From CAZIKF01 sp964539825 (GTDB lineage: Bacteria; Muiribacteriota; UBA6191), in NCBI GenBank assembly GCA_964539825.1, contig CAZIKF010000026.1, positions 5,802 through 69,801 on the forward strand: DNA of 64,000 nucleotides. Reading direction: 5' to 3'. Within the stretch, counting starts at the first letter, position 1. Each line of letters opens with the position of its first letter. Positions 44,888-54,158 of this stretch are shown here, one piece after another. A program made the translations under genes and the position numbers. Under the pieces are notes generated by a model. That model saw nothing but the letters and a program-made list of their open reading frames with translations. It had not been told where the DNA came from and ran no database searches.

Positions 44888-46031
44888 TTAAACGGTTCAC
44901 TGAGTAGCGTTCCTGAACAAACTGCCTGGCAAGAGCTACCTTCTGAGTAGGGATTTCATCGGTGATGGATTGAAATTGACTCGCGAACTCCGAAGGCTTA
45001 GGGTCTGAAATGAGGATGCCACGTTCACCTTGAACTCCTAACAGGTCAACAATTCCCCCCACAGCCGATGCGATTACGGGAATTCCACAGGCAAAAGCTT
45101 CTAAAATGGAGAGAGGTGTCCCTTCATTTATAGACGTCAGTACCAGGCAATCCAGGGCTCCATAAATCTGTCGTGGATCCTCTACATTTCCAGTGAAGTG
45201 TACATTTTTTAGTTCCATACTGCCGACAAGATCTCTCAATAGCGTTTCAAACTCTCTTGAGCCTCCCCCGACGATCAGGAAATGAACATCAGTGGAATCA
45301 CCGCTCCCCTGAAATACCTGAATGGCTTCAAAGAATAATTTGTGATTTTTAATCGAAGACAACCTGCCAACAATCCCGAAGACAGTGCTTTGTGAGCTGA
45401 TCCCAAAAGAATCCCGCAGAGAATTGAAATCCAATTCCAATGCAAAGTCGGTCTCAACTCCCAGGGGAATGATTTTGTGTTGCTTTAGGTTACCAACCTG
45501 GTAAGTGTCTAAGATTTCTTTCTGCTGTTGAGATGAAATCGTAATGATGACGTCGCTGCCAAGCAGTGCCAGGAGTCTTTCAATCCATAAAAAAAGTCGA
45601 TGTTTCCAGGGTGAAAAATATCCATGAAAGGTGTGACCGTGGAAAGTATGAACCACCATAGGGGCTTTAGAGAAAGGATGTAAAATTCGCCAGAGCAGAA
45701 CAGAGAGCCTTCCTAAAAAGCCGGCTTTAGAGGTATGAGTGTGGCAAATAAGAGGGCGAAATCGATCTAAAATAGAATATAGACTAAGAATACAGCGCAG
45801 GTCTTTGAACAAAGAGATGGAGGAAGATAGGGTGGGTAGCTTTAAGAGCCGGATTCCACACTTCCTGGCGAAATGAGAAAGGTCATCCTCATTGCTTTCG
45901 ACATCCCCGTAAACCAAAAGATTACACCAACCAATCCGATTTAAACCCTGGGAAGCCCAGCTGACGTGTTTAGCCGGACCCCCTACATTTAGGCGAGCGA
46001 TGATGCGTAGAACTCTACGTCGGTGGTTCAT
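44835..46031 (-). CDS. family 4 glycosyltransferase (GT-B fold)
   Basis: The 398-residue protein begins RIIARLNVGGPAKHV (the acceptor-side loop) and has the nucleotide-sugar half FGIVGRLSSIKNHKLFFEA, then VGGGSREFETLL. Late SINEGTPLSILEAFACGIPVIAS holds the E-x7-E donor-binding motif. It adds a sugar to the growing surface glycan; the sugar cannot be deduced. It is alone on this strand between two plus-strand genes. Confidence 0.88.
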   Translation of the reverse strand: MNHRRRVLRIIARLNVGGPAKHVSWASQGLNRIGWCNLLVYGDVESNEDDLSHFARKCGIRLLKLPTLSSSISLFKDLRCILSLYSILDRFRPLICHTHTSKAGFLGRLSVLLWRILHPFSKAPMVVHTFHGHTFHGYFSPWKHRLFLWIERLLALLGSDVIITISSQQQKEILDTYQVGNLKQHKIIPLGVETDFALELDFNSLRDSFGISSQSTVFGIVGRLSSIKNHKLFFEAIQVFQGSGDSTDVHFLIVGGGSREFETLLRDLVGSMELKNVHFTGNVEDPRQIYGALDCLVLTSINEGTPLSILEAFACGIPVIASAVGGIVDLLGVQGERGILISDPKPSEFASQFQSITDEIPTQKVALARQFVQERYSVNRLIKDLDQLYSQLAEGEQS

Positions 46032-46174
46032 TCCATCTCCATCAGGTTACCTGGTCTACAATTAGCGACTAAACGGGCCCCTTTCACAAAGACCCCTTCG
46101 TCGTGAAGCCAATTTAATTATGGTAATATTGGCCGAATTTGCGATTCTGCTCGGAGAGCATTTAAGAAAGGCTT

Positions 46175-46203
46175 CGAACACATTCGTCCACGTGGATTAT
46201 ATG
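46175..46203 (+). promoter_or_regulatory. promoter with the core of the shared block, copy C4
   Basis: CGAACA (46175-46180) and TATATG (46198-46203) are 17 bases apart, the same geometry as the three longer copies. Only the core agrees here; the upstream part differs. It directs the operon that begins at 46220, with a leader of only about ten bases. Confidence 0.4.
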
Positions 46204-46219
46204 CAAAAAAAGAATTCAA

Positions 46220-47443
46220 ATGAATTGTAGACTTTGTGACTCTTCGAATTTTGAAACTCTCATTGACCTTGGGATGAGCCCCTTTGCAAACAGTTACCTT
46301 ACTGAAGAGCAATTAGAGGAGGGGGAAACCTTCTATCCACTACATGCAAAGGTGTGTATAAATTGCTTCCTGGTCCAACTACCAGCGTATGTGAAGCCAG
46401 CATCAATCTTTGATGAGTATGCCTATTTTTCCTCATATTCCACCTCTTGGCTTCAACATTGCAAAGCATATTGTGAAAAGGTCAAAGCTAAATTTGAACT
46501 GCACAAAAATTCATTTGTTGTGGAAGTAGCTTCCAATGATGGCTACCTATTAAAAAACTTTTTGGAGTCTGAAATTCCTTGTATGGGAATTGAGCCAGCC
46601 GAAAATGTAGCCAACAATGCCATTATGAAAGGAATTCCTACCGAGATTGGTTTTTTTGGTGCCTCTCTGGCGGATAAGATTCGATCCACGCATGGTGCTG
46701 CAGATTTACTGGTATCTAAGAATGTACTGGCTCATGTCCCCGATATACATGACTTTGTGGAAGGCTACAAAATCCTGCTTAAGGATAAAGGCGTGGTTAC
46801 GGTTGAATTCCCACATCTTTTGGAATTGATTTCAAATAATCAGTTTGACACCATATACCACGAACATTTCTCTTACTTGAGCCTGGGAGTCGTAAAGCAG
46901 TTGTTTGATGCCCATAACCTGAAAATATTCGAGGTGGAAACCCTCAATACCCATGGGGGTTCCTTAAGAGTTTATGCTTCCCATCAAGAATTCACAGGTT
47001 TTCGCAAAACGGACTCCGTAAAGCAGGTGTTACAGAAGGAAGAGGAGCAAAATCTCTATAATCAGCGTGCGTACAGGGAATTTCAGCTCAGAATACTGGC
47101 GATGCGGCAGAAATTGATGTCGTTGTTAACAAGTATCAAGAGCGAAGGGAAGTCTATAATTGGGTACGGAGCGGCAGCAAAAGGGAACACGCTTTTAAAC
47201 TATTTTGGTATCCGCTCGGACCTGGTCTCTTTTGTTGCAGATAAGTCTGAAGCAAAGCAGGGTAAATTCCTTCCAGGATCTCGCATTCCCATTATTTCTC
47301 CCGAGCAGTTGTTGGAGAATCCACCTGATTTTGTATTTGTGCTAGCGTGGAATTTAAAGGAAGAGATTTTAGAAGAGCTAACTGAAATCAGAAATGAGGG
47401 AACTAAGATTATTCTAGCAGTTCCTGAAGTGAGGGTGATTTAA
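46220..47443 (+). CDS. sugar C-methyltransferase (TylCIII/NovU-like)
   Basis: The 407-residue protein has an N-terminal zinc-type cysteine pair CRLC and a second pair CINC. A SAM-binding domain follows (VVEVASNDGYLLKNF), then a C-terminal domain with IGYGAAAKGNTLLNYFG and DKSEAKQGKFLPGSRIPI, as in the C-3 NDP-hexose methyltransferase group (Methyltransf_13, _11 and _14). These enzymes make branched deoxysugars. It is first in a tight operon: the rfbC-like gene begins at the next base after its stop. Confidence 0.88.
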   Translation: MNCRLCDSSNFETLIDLGMSPFANSYLTEEQLEEGETFYPLHAKVCINCFLVQLPAYVKPASIFDEYAYFSSYSTSWLQHCKAYCEKVKAKFELHKNSFVVEVASNDGYLLKNFLESEIPCMGIEPAENVANNAIMKGIPTEIGFFGASLADKIRSTHGAADLLVSKNVLAHVPDIHDFVEGYKILLKDKGVVTVEFPHLLELISNNQFDTIYHEHFSYLSLGVVKQLFDAHNLKIFEVETLNTHGGSLRVYASHQEFTGFRKTDSVKQVLQKEEEQNLYNQRAYREFQLRILAMRQKLMSLLTSIKSEGKSIIGYGAAAKGNTLLNYFGIRSDLVSFVADKSEAKQGKFLPGSRIPIISPEQLLENPPDFVFVLAWNLKEEILEELTEIRNEGTKIILAVPEVRVI

Positions 47444-47989
47444 ATGATTTTTGAACCTCTGCGGCTTAAGGGAGCCTATTTAATTCGAATGGAGCCAATT
47501 CAGGATAATCGGGGTTGGTTTGCAAGGACCTTTTGTCAACGAGAGTTTGAGGAGCAAGGTCTTGAATCAGGCATTGTGCAAACCAGTGTTTCCAACAATA
47601 CAAAGAAAGGAACGCTCCGTGGAATGCACTGGCAAGCATCTCCCTATGAAGAAGTGAAAATGATTCGCTGCACCCGGGGCCGAATTTTTGATGTACTGGT
47701 TGATATTCGTAAAGATTCAGACACTTTTGGGCAATGGGAAGGATTTGAGCTTTATCCCGATGACCCATGTCTCTTGTATGTTCCGAAGGGTTTTGCCCAT
47801 GGCTTCCAAACAATGGAAGACAATACAGACACAAGATATTGGATGGCAGAGTTTTATCACCCAGAGGTTAGTATGGGTTTCCGATGGAATGACCCTGAAG
47901 TAGGTATCCAATGGCCGCAAGTTTCTGAGAGGATAATTTCTGAAAAAGACAAAGAGCTTCCCTGTCTAAGAGAGTTACAACTGAGCTGA
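47444..47989 (+). CDS. rfbC: dTDP-4-dehydrorhamnose 3,5-epimerase family protein
   Basis: The 181-residue protein has the RmlC cupin signature. DNRGWFARTFCQREFE starts it, SVSNNTKKGTLRGMHWQ carries the catalytic His, and KMIRCTRGRIFDVLVDIRKDS and VPKGFAHGFQTMED follow. It epimerises carbons 3 and 5 (or 3 or 5 alone) of a dTDP-4-keto-6-deoxy sugar. No rmlA, rmlB or rmlD is in this window, so the product may not be rhamnose. Next to a C-methyltransferase, it is probably part of a branched-deoxysugar pathway. Confidence 0.88.
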   Translation: MIFEPLRLKGAYLIRMEPIQDNRGWFARTFCQREFEEQGLESGIVQTSVSNNTKKGTLRGMHWQASPYEEVKMIRCTRGRIFDVLVDIRKDSDTFGQWEGFELYPDDPCLLYVPKGFAHGFQTMEDNTDTRYWMAEFYHPEVSMGFRWNDPEVGIQWPQVSERIISEKDKELPCLRELQLS

Positions 47990-47990
47990 A

Positions 47991-48902
47991 ATGAAGCCTA
48001 AGGTTTTGATCACCGGTGTAAGTGGCTTTATTGGTAGACATTGTCCACGTCTTCTTGAAGAGTCCTATGAAGTTCATGGAGTAGGTACTCGTGCCCAGGA
48101 TGGACATTCATTCCAATACCATCAGATTGACCTCCTAGACGATAGAGAAATCACTCAGTTTATTCGAGCATTACGACCCGAGTTTTGCCTACATTTGGCC
48201 TGGGTCACAGATCATGGTAAGTATTGGACTTCAGATCTAAATTATAGGTGGGTTCAGTCCAGTCTTTCACTCTATCGAGAGTTGATCGAGTGTGGCGTGC
48301 AAAGGGTGGTGACTGCCGGTACTTGCGCGGAATATGATTGGACCCATGAAGGGGTGTTCGGTGAGTCACAAAGTCTTTCACCAAAGACCGTTTATGGAGT
48401 ATGCAAGGCAGCCCTCTATTCCATGTCGGCCTCCCTGTTTGACCAATCGAACGTATCCTGGGCCTGGGGTAGGGTATTTCATTGTTTTGGGCCCTTTGAA
48501 AAACGTGCCAGGCTTATACCTAGTATAATTATTTCCCTGCTTGAAAATCGGCAGGCACAGTGTAGTTCAGGCAATCAGATCCGAGACTTTTTATATGTAG
48601 AGGATCTGGCGTTGGCTTTTTGCCAGTTGCTCGGTTCCAAATGCGAGGGAGCGTTCAATTTATCCTCCGGTGAAAAAGTAGAGCTTGGCAAGGTAATTCA
48701 ACTTGTAGGACATTTATTGCATAAAGAGGACCTGGTGGCTCTGGGAGCAAGGCCGGATCGAGAAGGGGAGCCTCGGTGTCTTGTGGCGGATGTAAAAAGG
48801 GCCCGGGAAGAACTTAAATTTGTACCCAAGTTTGATCTGAAACAAGGACTACAACGAACGATTGATTGGTGGAAAAAGGATGGATTATTGCCCTCTTTGT
48901 GA
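47991..48902 (+). CDS. NAD(P)-dependent epimerase/dehydratase (extended SDR)
   Basis: The 303-residue protein has the nucleotide-binding VLITGVSGFIGRHC at the N-terminus. A catalytic set near TAGTCAEYDW and KTVYGVCKAALY (Tyr-x-x-x-Lys) follows, then RDFLYVEDLALAF, typical of NDP-sugar epimerases and 4-ketoreductases. It starts one base after the rfbC-like stop. A 4-ketoreductase finishing the deoxysugar is the likely role. Its end overlaps the next gene by 23 bases. Confidence 0.85.
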   Translation: MKPKVLITGVSGFIGRHCPRLLEESYEVHGVGTRAQDGHSFQYHQIDLLDDREITQFIRALRPEFCLHLAWVTDHGKYWTSDLNYRWVQSSLSLYRELIECGVQRVVTAGTCAEYDWTHEGVFGESQSLSPKTVYGVCKAALYSMSASLFDQSNVSWAWGRVFHCFGPFEKRARLIPSIIISLLENRQAQCSSGNQIRDFLYVEDLALAFCQLLGSKCEGAFNLSSGEKVELGKVIQLVGHLLHKEDLVALGARPDREGEPRCLVADVKRAREELKFVPKFDLKQGLQRTIDWWKKDGLLPSL

Positions 48903-50040
48903 AGGCAAAGAGCTCTTCAATATTCTCACAAGAGAAAGGGTGCTCATACATCAAAACCTACTTTACTCCAGTGAAGTAGAGGCCTTAAATGCGGATGTTG
49001 GCGAACTGCGGATGGAGTTATGTTCTACCTGCGGTTTTATTTTCAACTCGAAGTTCAAGCCAGAACTTATTTCATATGGTGCTGATTATGATAATCGGCA
49101 AACTTGTTCACAAGAGTTTCGCAGTTACTTTGAAGCTTTAGCTAAGAAAGTGCTTAGCCATGTTTCCTCTGAAAATACTCAGCTCGTGGAGATCGGATGT
49201 GGAAACGGTGAGTTTCTTGAGTTATTGATTGAGGGTATAAAAGGAGAGTGCCGGGGATACGGATTTGACCCAAGTTATAAAGGCAATGAAGAACTCCTTG
49301 TGGGTAAGATTCAAATTTTAAAACAGTACTACGATGAGTCAGCATCAAAAATCTCCGCAGATCTCGTATGCTGCCGCCATGTGATTGAACATGTCCCGGA
49401 CCCAATCGGACTTCTTCAATCGACCCATCAAGCGCTTCAAGATTCTCCTCAAGCCAGAGTTTTTTTTGAGACCCCCTGTGTTGAATGGATTCTAAGAAAT
49501 AAAGTAATTTGGGATTTTTTTTATGAACACTGCTCTCTCTTTACCAAAAGCAGTCTGGCGTTTGCATTCGAAAAGACAGGATTTTGTGTGGACAGTGTGG
49601 ATCATGTATTTGGAGAACAGTATTTATGGCTGGAAGCCCGAAAGCAGCCTTGCGTATTGAGTTCCTTCGAGGTTGCTGATCTTGAAGAAATAGCCCATGA
49701 ATATAGAGAAGCAGAGCGCAGAGAATGGGATCTGTGGCGGGAGACTCTAGGAAGCCATTCAAAAAAGGGAAGGGTAGCGGTGTGGGGGGCAGGAGCCAAG
49801 GGCGCAACTTTTGCAAGCCTTTTAGACCCGCATAGAGAGCAAATCAGTTGCATCATAGATATTAATCCCAATAAGCAAGGGGGTTGGCTTGGTGGCAGCG
49901 CACACCCGGTAATTAGTCCCGCAACTGCTCCATCTTATGGCATAGAGTATGTTCTTGTTATGAATCCGCTGTATATAAGTGAAATTGAACAGATCATGTC
50001 TAATGAAGGCATGAAGGCAGATATTGTAGAGAGTTTATGA
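48880..50040 (+). CDS. class I SAM methyltransferase with zinc-type N-terminus
   Basis: I chose the ATG at 48880 because GGAAAAAGG precedes it and the N-terminus YCPLCEGKELF starts the zinc module (second pair CSTCGF). A SAM-binding domain (LVEIGCGNGEFLELL) and a C-terminal Rossmann-like part follow (VAVWGAGAKGATFASLL, IDINPNKQGGWLGG), as in C-methyltransferase-type proteins. It is 386 residues long. It overlaps the next gene by four bases and belongs to the 46220-50801 operon. Confidence 0.85.
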   Translation: MDYCPLCEGKELFNILTRERVLIHQNLLYSSEVEALNADVGELRMELCSTCGFIFNSKFKPELISYGADYDNRQTCSQEFRSYFEALAKKVLSHVSSENTQLVEIGCGNGEFLELLIEGIKGECRGYGFDPSYKGNEELLVGKIQILKQYYDESASKISADLVCCRHVIEHVPDPIGLLQSTHQALQDSPQARVFFETPCVEWILRNKVIWDFFYEHCSLFTKSSLAFAFEKTGFCVDSVDHVFGEQYLWLEARKQPCVLSSFEVADLEEIAHEYREAERREWDLWRETLGSHSKKGRVAVWGAGAKGATFASLLDPHREQISCIIDINPNKQGGWLGGSAHPVISPATAPSYGIEYVLVMNPLYISEIEQIMSNEGMKADIVESL

Positions 50041-50801
50041 AACTAATTATTGATACAGAGACGCGTGAGATTACCAGAATTGATGGCGAGGAGTCAGACA
50101 CCTACGACCTATATTCGAAGAAAGCCTTTGAATTGATTTCCAGCCAGTGGGTGAATGTAGGCTGGGATCAAAAGTATTCCTACACCTTCAGCTGGTTTGG
50201 CAGACCGATCATACAGTTACCTGAAGACATGGTCCGTACCCAAGAGGTGATCTGGAGTTTAAAGCCGGATCTAATTATTGAAACCGGGATAGCCCATGGA
50301 GGATCCCTCATATACTACGCCAGTTTGTTTGAGGCCTTAGGTCATGGCAGAGTTTTAGGTGTCGACATTGAGATACGGGAAGAAAATCTGAAGGAACTCA
50401 AAACCCATCAACTCTCGTCTAGAATAGATTTGATCATAGGAGATTCGATTTCTGATGAGACTTTGAGCAAGGTAGAAGCCATGGTTAGAGAAGATGAGAA
50501 GGTACTCGTGATTCTAGATTCCAATCACTCCTATGACCACGTGCTGGCGGAGTTAGAAGCCTATCATCATTTTGTGAAGCCCGGGGGCTACATCGTCGCT
50601 ACCGACGGAGTAATGAAAGATTTAAGTATTGTTCCCAGGGGGGCCGAGTCCTGGACTCGGGATAACCCATATCATGCAGCACAGGACTTTGTGGCGAAAA
50701 GGGATGATTTTGTGATTGAACAGCCAGCGTGGTACTTCAACGAAAGTTCATTAAATCAAAACATCACCCATTGGCCCGGAGCTTGGTTGAGAAAACTCTA
50801 A
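50037..50801 (+). CDS. CmcI-like (cephalosporin hydroxylase family) protein
   Basis: The 254-residue protein is SAM-methyltransferase-like. The CmcI family pattern is IIETGIAHGGSLIYYASLFEALG, VLGVDIEIRE, VLVILDSNHSYDHVLAELEAYHHFVKPGGYIVATDG. Despite the family name, most members in polysaccharide clusters are taken as methyltransferases; the acceptor is unknown. The start overlaps the previous stop (ATGA). A stem of GGGGCTAA (50807-50814) with TTAGCCCC (50838-50845) follows the stop and may end the operon. Confidence 0.8.
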   Translation: MKLIIDTETREITRIDGEESDTYDLYSKKAFELISSQWVNVGWDQKYSYTFSWFGRPIIQLPEDMVRTQEVIWSLKPDLIIETGIAHGGSLIYYASLFEALGHGRVLGVDIEIREENLKELKTHQLSSRIDLIIGDSISDETLSKVEAMVREDEKVLVILDSNHSYDHVLAELEAYHHFVKPGGYIVATDGVMKDLSIVPRGAESWTRDNPYHAAQDFVAKRDDFVIEQPAWYFNESSLNQNITHWPGAWLRKL

Positions 50802-50806
50802 AAGTC

Positions 50807-50845
50807 GGGGCTAAGAGGCGGTTCAGAAATAGAATATTTAGCCCC
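50807..50845 (+). terminator. hairpin after the deoxysugar operon (no T-run)
   Basis: An 8-bp stem, GGGGCTAA with TTAGCCCC, loop 23. No T-run follows, so termination without Rho is not certain. The 200-base space to 51002 otherwise shows nothing clear. Confidence 0.3.
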
Positions 50846-51001
50846 AAGATTCGATTTGGATTTTCTTTGAAGTCAACCTAGATTGTGTTGGTAGTCTCAG
50901 AATTTATACTTGGCGTCATTTCAATTAAACTCAAACAACTTTATCGATTTGAAATTGGAGCCAAAATAGCGAGTACTTAACGTAACTTGTCTTAATAGAA
51001 T

Positions 51002-52549
51002 ATGGTCACTATGAAATTCAAGTGGTTATCAAACATAGGGATTGTCAAAGCCAACATGTTGGCGAATTTGGTAGGTCGTGCATGGAATGCCATTTTGCTG
51101 TTCTTATGCATTCCATTCTATATACAGATACTGGGTATGGAAGGCTATGGCTTGATCGGCTTCTTCTTCTCGCTACAGGGTGTCATCAAACTCTTGGACC
51201 TTGGTCTTAGTACAGTTGTGAATAAGGAAATAGCATCCTTTTCCCTTAAAGAAGAGCATTTCCAAGATTTAAGAGATCTAGTAAGAACCCTTGAAATCAT
51301 ATATTGGGGTATTGGCTTAATTCTAACCCTGGCTATCTTGTTTAGTTCGTCATGGATAGGGGGTTCTTGGATTCAATCAGAGTATCTCTCTCCACATGAG
51401 GTGACGAATGCAGTCTTCCTTATGGCTCTTGCCATAGTATTTCAATGGCCCGTCGTTTTTTACTCCGGGTGTTTTTCAGGAATGCAAAAACAGGTCACCC
51501 TTAATTTTTGGAATAGTGCTATAGCAATATTTAGGTTTGGCTTGGTGATACCGGTTTTATATATCGTAGACCCAACTATAGAGAACTTCTTTTTATGGCA
51601 AATATTGGTGGGCTTAGTTTCCACCGTACCTATGGCTATGCATGCCTGGAAATCATTGCCAGGAGGCTACCGAATAGCAACCTTTCAAAGCAAAATCTTG
51701 CGAAAAATATGGAGATTTACTGTGGGTTTAAGCATTGCTTCCATTTTGGCTGTTATCCTTATGCAGTCAGATAAGATTTTGCTAAGTAAGCTGCTAATGC
51801 TGGAACAATTTGGTTACTACACACTGGCAACCACAGTAGCTGGACTCATTTATTATCTAGTGTATCCAATCGGAATGGCCGTATTTCCAAAGCTTTCCCA
51901 GTTAGTCTCAGAAGGCGAGCTAGAAGAAGTAAGGAGAATGTATCACCTGGCAAATCAGGTTATGTCGGCTGCTATTATACCGCTGAGCCTTGCTATGAGT
52001 ATTGGGGCTAAAGAGATGATATTTATATGGACAGGAAATGAGTCCATTGCCTCGAATGTGGGACCAGTACTTTCGATCTACTGCCTGGGTACTCTTATCC
52101 ATGGATTATTGCATATACCCTTTTTTCTTCAATTTGCTTCCTCATGGACCAAATTAGCCCTATATGCTAATTTAATTGCCGTTGTATTATTCATCCCCTT
52201 GCTGTTTTGGCTTACCAACTATCTAGGTATGCAGGGCGGAGCGTATGCTTGGTTGATTACCAACCTGATCTATAGCATCTTTGTAATGTTTGCGATGCAC
52301 AAGCGACTACTTAAGAAAGATCTTTTAAGATGGTTGTTTAGTGATTTAGGAGTAAGTTTTGTGATAAGCATTGTCGTATTTAGCGCTTGGTATGTGGTGA
52401 TACCAAGCCCCTCAGGCAGGGTGTCCTCATTTCTATGGTATTCTTTGCTGATACTAAGCTCACAGACCCTGTGTATTATGGCAACAAGCGAGGGCCGATC
52501 ATGGCTGCAAAAGAACTTTTTCCATCGGGGTGAAATGAATGCCATGTGA
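51002..52549 (+). CDS. Wzx-type oligosaccharide flippase
   Basis: The 515-residue protein has about thirteen or fourteen membrane helices in the MATE-like polysaccharide synthesis pattern. It begins near LVGRAWNAILLFLCIPFYIQILG; DKILLSKLLMLEQFGYYTLA in the middle is a typical Wzx signature. It flips undecaprenyl-linked sugar units to the periplasm. The start could also be the ATG at 51011. It overlaps the following gene by 11 bases. Confidence 0.88.
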   Translation: MVTMKFKWLSNIGIVKANMLANLVGRAWNAILLFLCIPFYIQILGMEGYGLIGFFFSLQGVIKLLDLGLSTVVNKEIASFSLKEEHFQDLRDLVRTLEIIYWGIGLILTLAILFSSSWIGGSWIQSEYLSPHEVTNAVFLMALAIVFQWPVVFYSGCFSGMQKQVTLNFWNSAIAIFRFGLVIPVLYIVDPTIENFFLWQILVGLVSTVPMAMHAWKSLPGGYRIATFQSKILRKIWRFTVGLSIASILAVILMQSDKILLSKLLMLEQFGYYTLATTVAGLIYYLVYPIGMAVFPKLSQLVSEGELEEVRRMYHLANQVMSAAIIPLSLAMSIGAKEMIFIWTGNESIASNVGPVLSIYCLGTLIHGLLHIPFFLQFASSWTKLALYANLIAVVLFIPLLFWLTNYLGMQGGAYAWLITNLIYSIFVMFAMHKRLLKKDLLRWLFSDLGVSFVISIVVFSAWYVVIPSPSGRVSSFLWYSLLILSSQTLCIMATSEGRSWLQKNFFHRGEMNAM

Positions 52550-54095
52550 TAGCAAGACTTTAGTTAGTGTAGGCATTCCTACCTATAATCGTGCGCAGGG
52601 TTTGAAACGAACTTTAGAGTTAATAACTAATCAATCCTATAAAGATCTTGAAATTATAGTTTCTGATAATGCCTCTACCGATGAAACTTCTAAAGTCGTT
52701 GAGGACTTCATGGAGAAAGATCATAGAATTCAATATATAAAGCATGAAAAGAACCAGGGTATACAATTCAACTTTAAGTATGTTTTACAAGTTTCTAGAG
52801 GTCAGTATTTCATGTGGGCTGCGGATGATGATGAATGGGCTCTTGAGTTCATCGATACCTGCGTCAAAAATACGAGTGGCAGCGGAACCTGTATGACTTG
52901 GTTCAGTACTCTGTACAGGAGTTCAGGTAAGATAAGCTATCCTCCTCAGCCCAACATACTACCCGAAATGTCAGTATTTTCTAGAGCGTCCTCTTATCTA
53001 GGATGCATGCAGTCTTCCTATTTTTATGGACTTCATAAGCGTGCTGATATCCAAGAGGTTCTGCAGGAGGGCTTTTTTGACTTTTATGATTGTTATTTCA
53101 TATTACGTCAATTGATTAAATATGATTTGAAGATAATTCCAAAGTATCTGTTTATTTCGGGAGTTGACTCTGAAAATTATGAACTAAAAACATTTGAGAA
53201 TAGAAAATGTCTTAGGCTAAACTATTTTAGTTTTATTAGTTCTTCTCTCCGACTAATTTCTCGAGATTGCCAGTTTAATTTGTTCCAAAGGGTGTATCTA
53301 ATATTTAAGTTACTATTTAGCATGTTCAAGCTCATGATTTTTAACGAGGTAATAGAACCAGCAAGGACTTTTTATTCCAAGGCTTCCCGTTTTTTGAAAC
53401 GAAGGTGGTTAACTTTAAAGCATTCTATGTATCGAGGTACTAGAATAAGCTATGCACAGGCCGGAGAAGATTTGATTATACGAATAATATTCGATGCCAT
53501 TGGAGTTGAAAAACCTTCCTATATAGATATTGGAGCTCACCATCCATACTACTTTAGCAATACGGCTCTCTTTTATCTTAGCGATTCACAAGGTGTTAAC
53601 ATCGAGGCGGATCCAGAACTCTTTAAGAGGTTTGTGAATTTAAGAACGAGGGACATTAACCTGAATTCTGGAGTCTTAGCGAAAAGGGATTCTGACACAC
53701 TACTATTTCATGTACTTTCGAACCCAACATTGAACACGTTTTCAAAAACTGAAGCGGAGAATTCTATACGGGAGGCTGGAATCCGAATTCTTAAAGAAAT
53801 CCCTGTTCCGGTAATGACACTGAATGAGATTATTCAGCAGTATTGTGATGGGGATTTTCCAGACTTTTTGAGTTTGGATATTGAAGGAATGGATCTCGAA
53901 GTGCTTAAAAGTATAGATTTTTCAAACTCTGTTCCTACAGTTATTTGTGTTGAGTCCGTCTCGTTCTCAGAGTCGGGAAGAGGCGTAAAAAATAAAAGAA
54001 TTGGAGAATTTCTCAGTCAAAAGGGCTACTTCTTGTACGCAGACACCCACATAAATTCAATTTTTGTGCTCAAATCTCGCTGGCTTCGAAACTGA
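52539..54095 (+). CDS. fusion of family 2 glycosyltransferase and FkbM methyltransferase
   Basis: In this 518-residue protein, residues 8-270 are GT-A family 2: SVGIPTYNRAQGLKRTLE, then IVSDNASTDET and FMWAADDDEWALEF with the metal-binding Asp cluster. Residues from about 305 are an FkbM-type SAM methyltransferase: QAGEDLIIRIIFDAIG, SYIDIGAHHPYYFS, and LDIEGMDLEVLKSIDF. One protein could transfer a sugar and then methylate it. The gene is tightly coupled to the flippase gene. GC is lower than in neighbours by eye, a possible sign of transfer. Confidence 0.88.
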   Translation: MPCDSKTLVSVGIPTYNRAQGLKRTLELITNQSYKDLEIIVSDNASTDETSKVVEDFMEKDHRIQYIKHEKNQGIQFNFKYVLQVSRGQYFMWAADDDEWALEFIDTCVKNTSGSGTCMTWFSTLYRSSGKISYPPQPNILPEMSVFSRASSYLGCMQSSYFYGLHKRADIQEVLQEGFFDFYDCYFILRQLIKYDLKIIPKYLFISGVDSENYELKTFENRKCLRLNYFSFISSSLRLISRDCQFNLFQRVYLIFKLLFSMFKLMIFNEVIEPARTFYSKASRFLKRRWLTLKHSMYRGTRISYAQAGEDLIIRIIFDAIGVEKPSYIDIGAHHPYYFSNTALFYLSDSQGVNIEADPELFKRFVNLRTRDINLNSGVLAKRDSDTLLFHVLSNPTLNTFSKTEAENSIREAGIRILKEIPVPVMTLNEIIQQYCDGDFPDFLSLDIEGMDLEVLKSIDFSNSVPTVICVESVSFSESGRGVKNKRIGEFLSQKGYFLYADTHINSIFVLKSRWLRN

Positions 54096-54158
54096 AAACT
54101 ACTACTTTACTTTGGATTGCAAAAAGGAGCTGTCGATCATCATTTTTGTGGCAAATGC

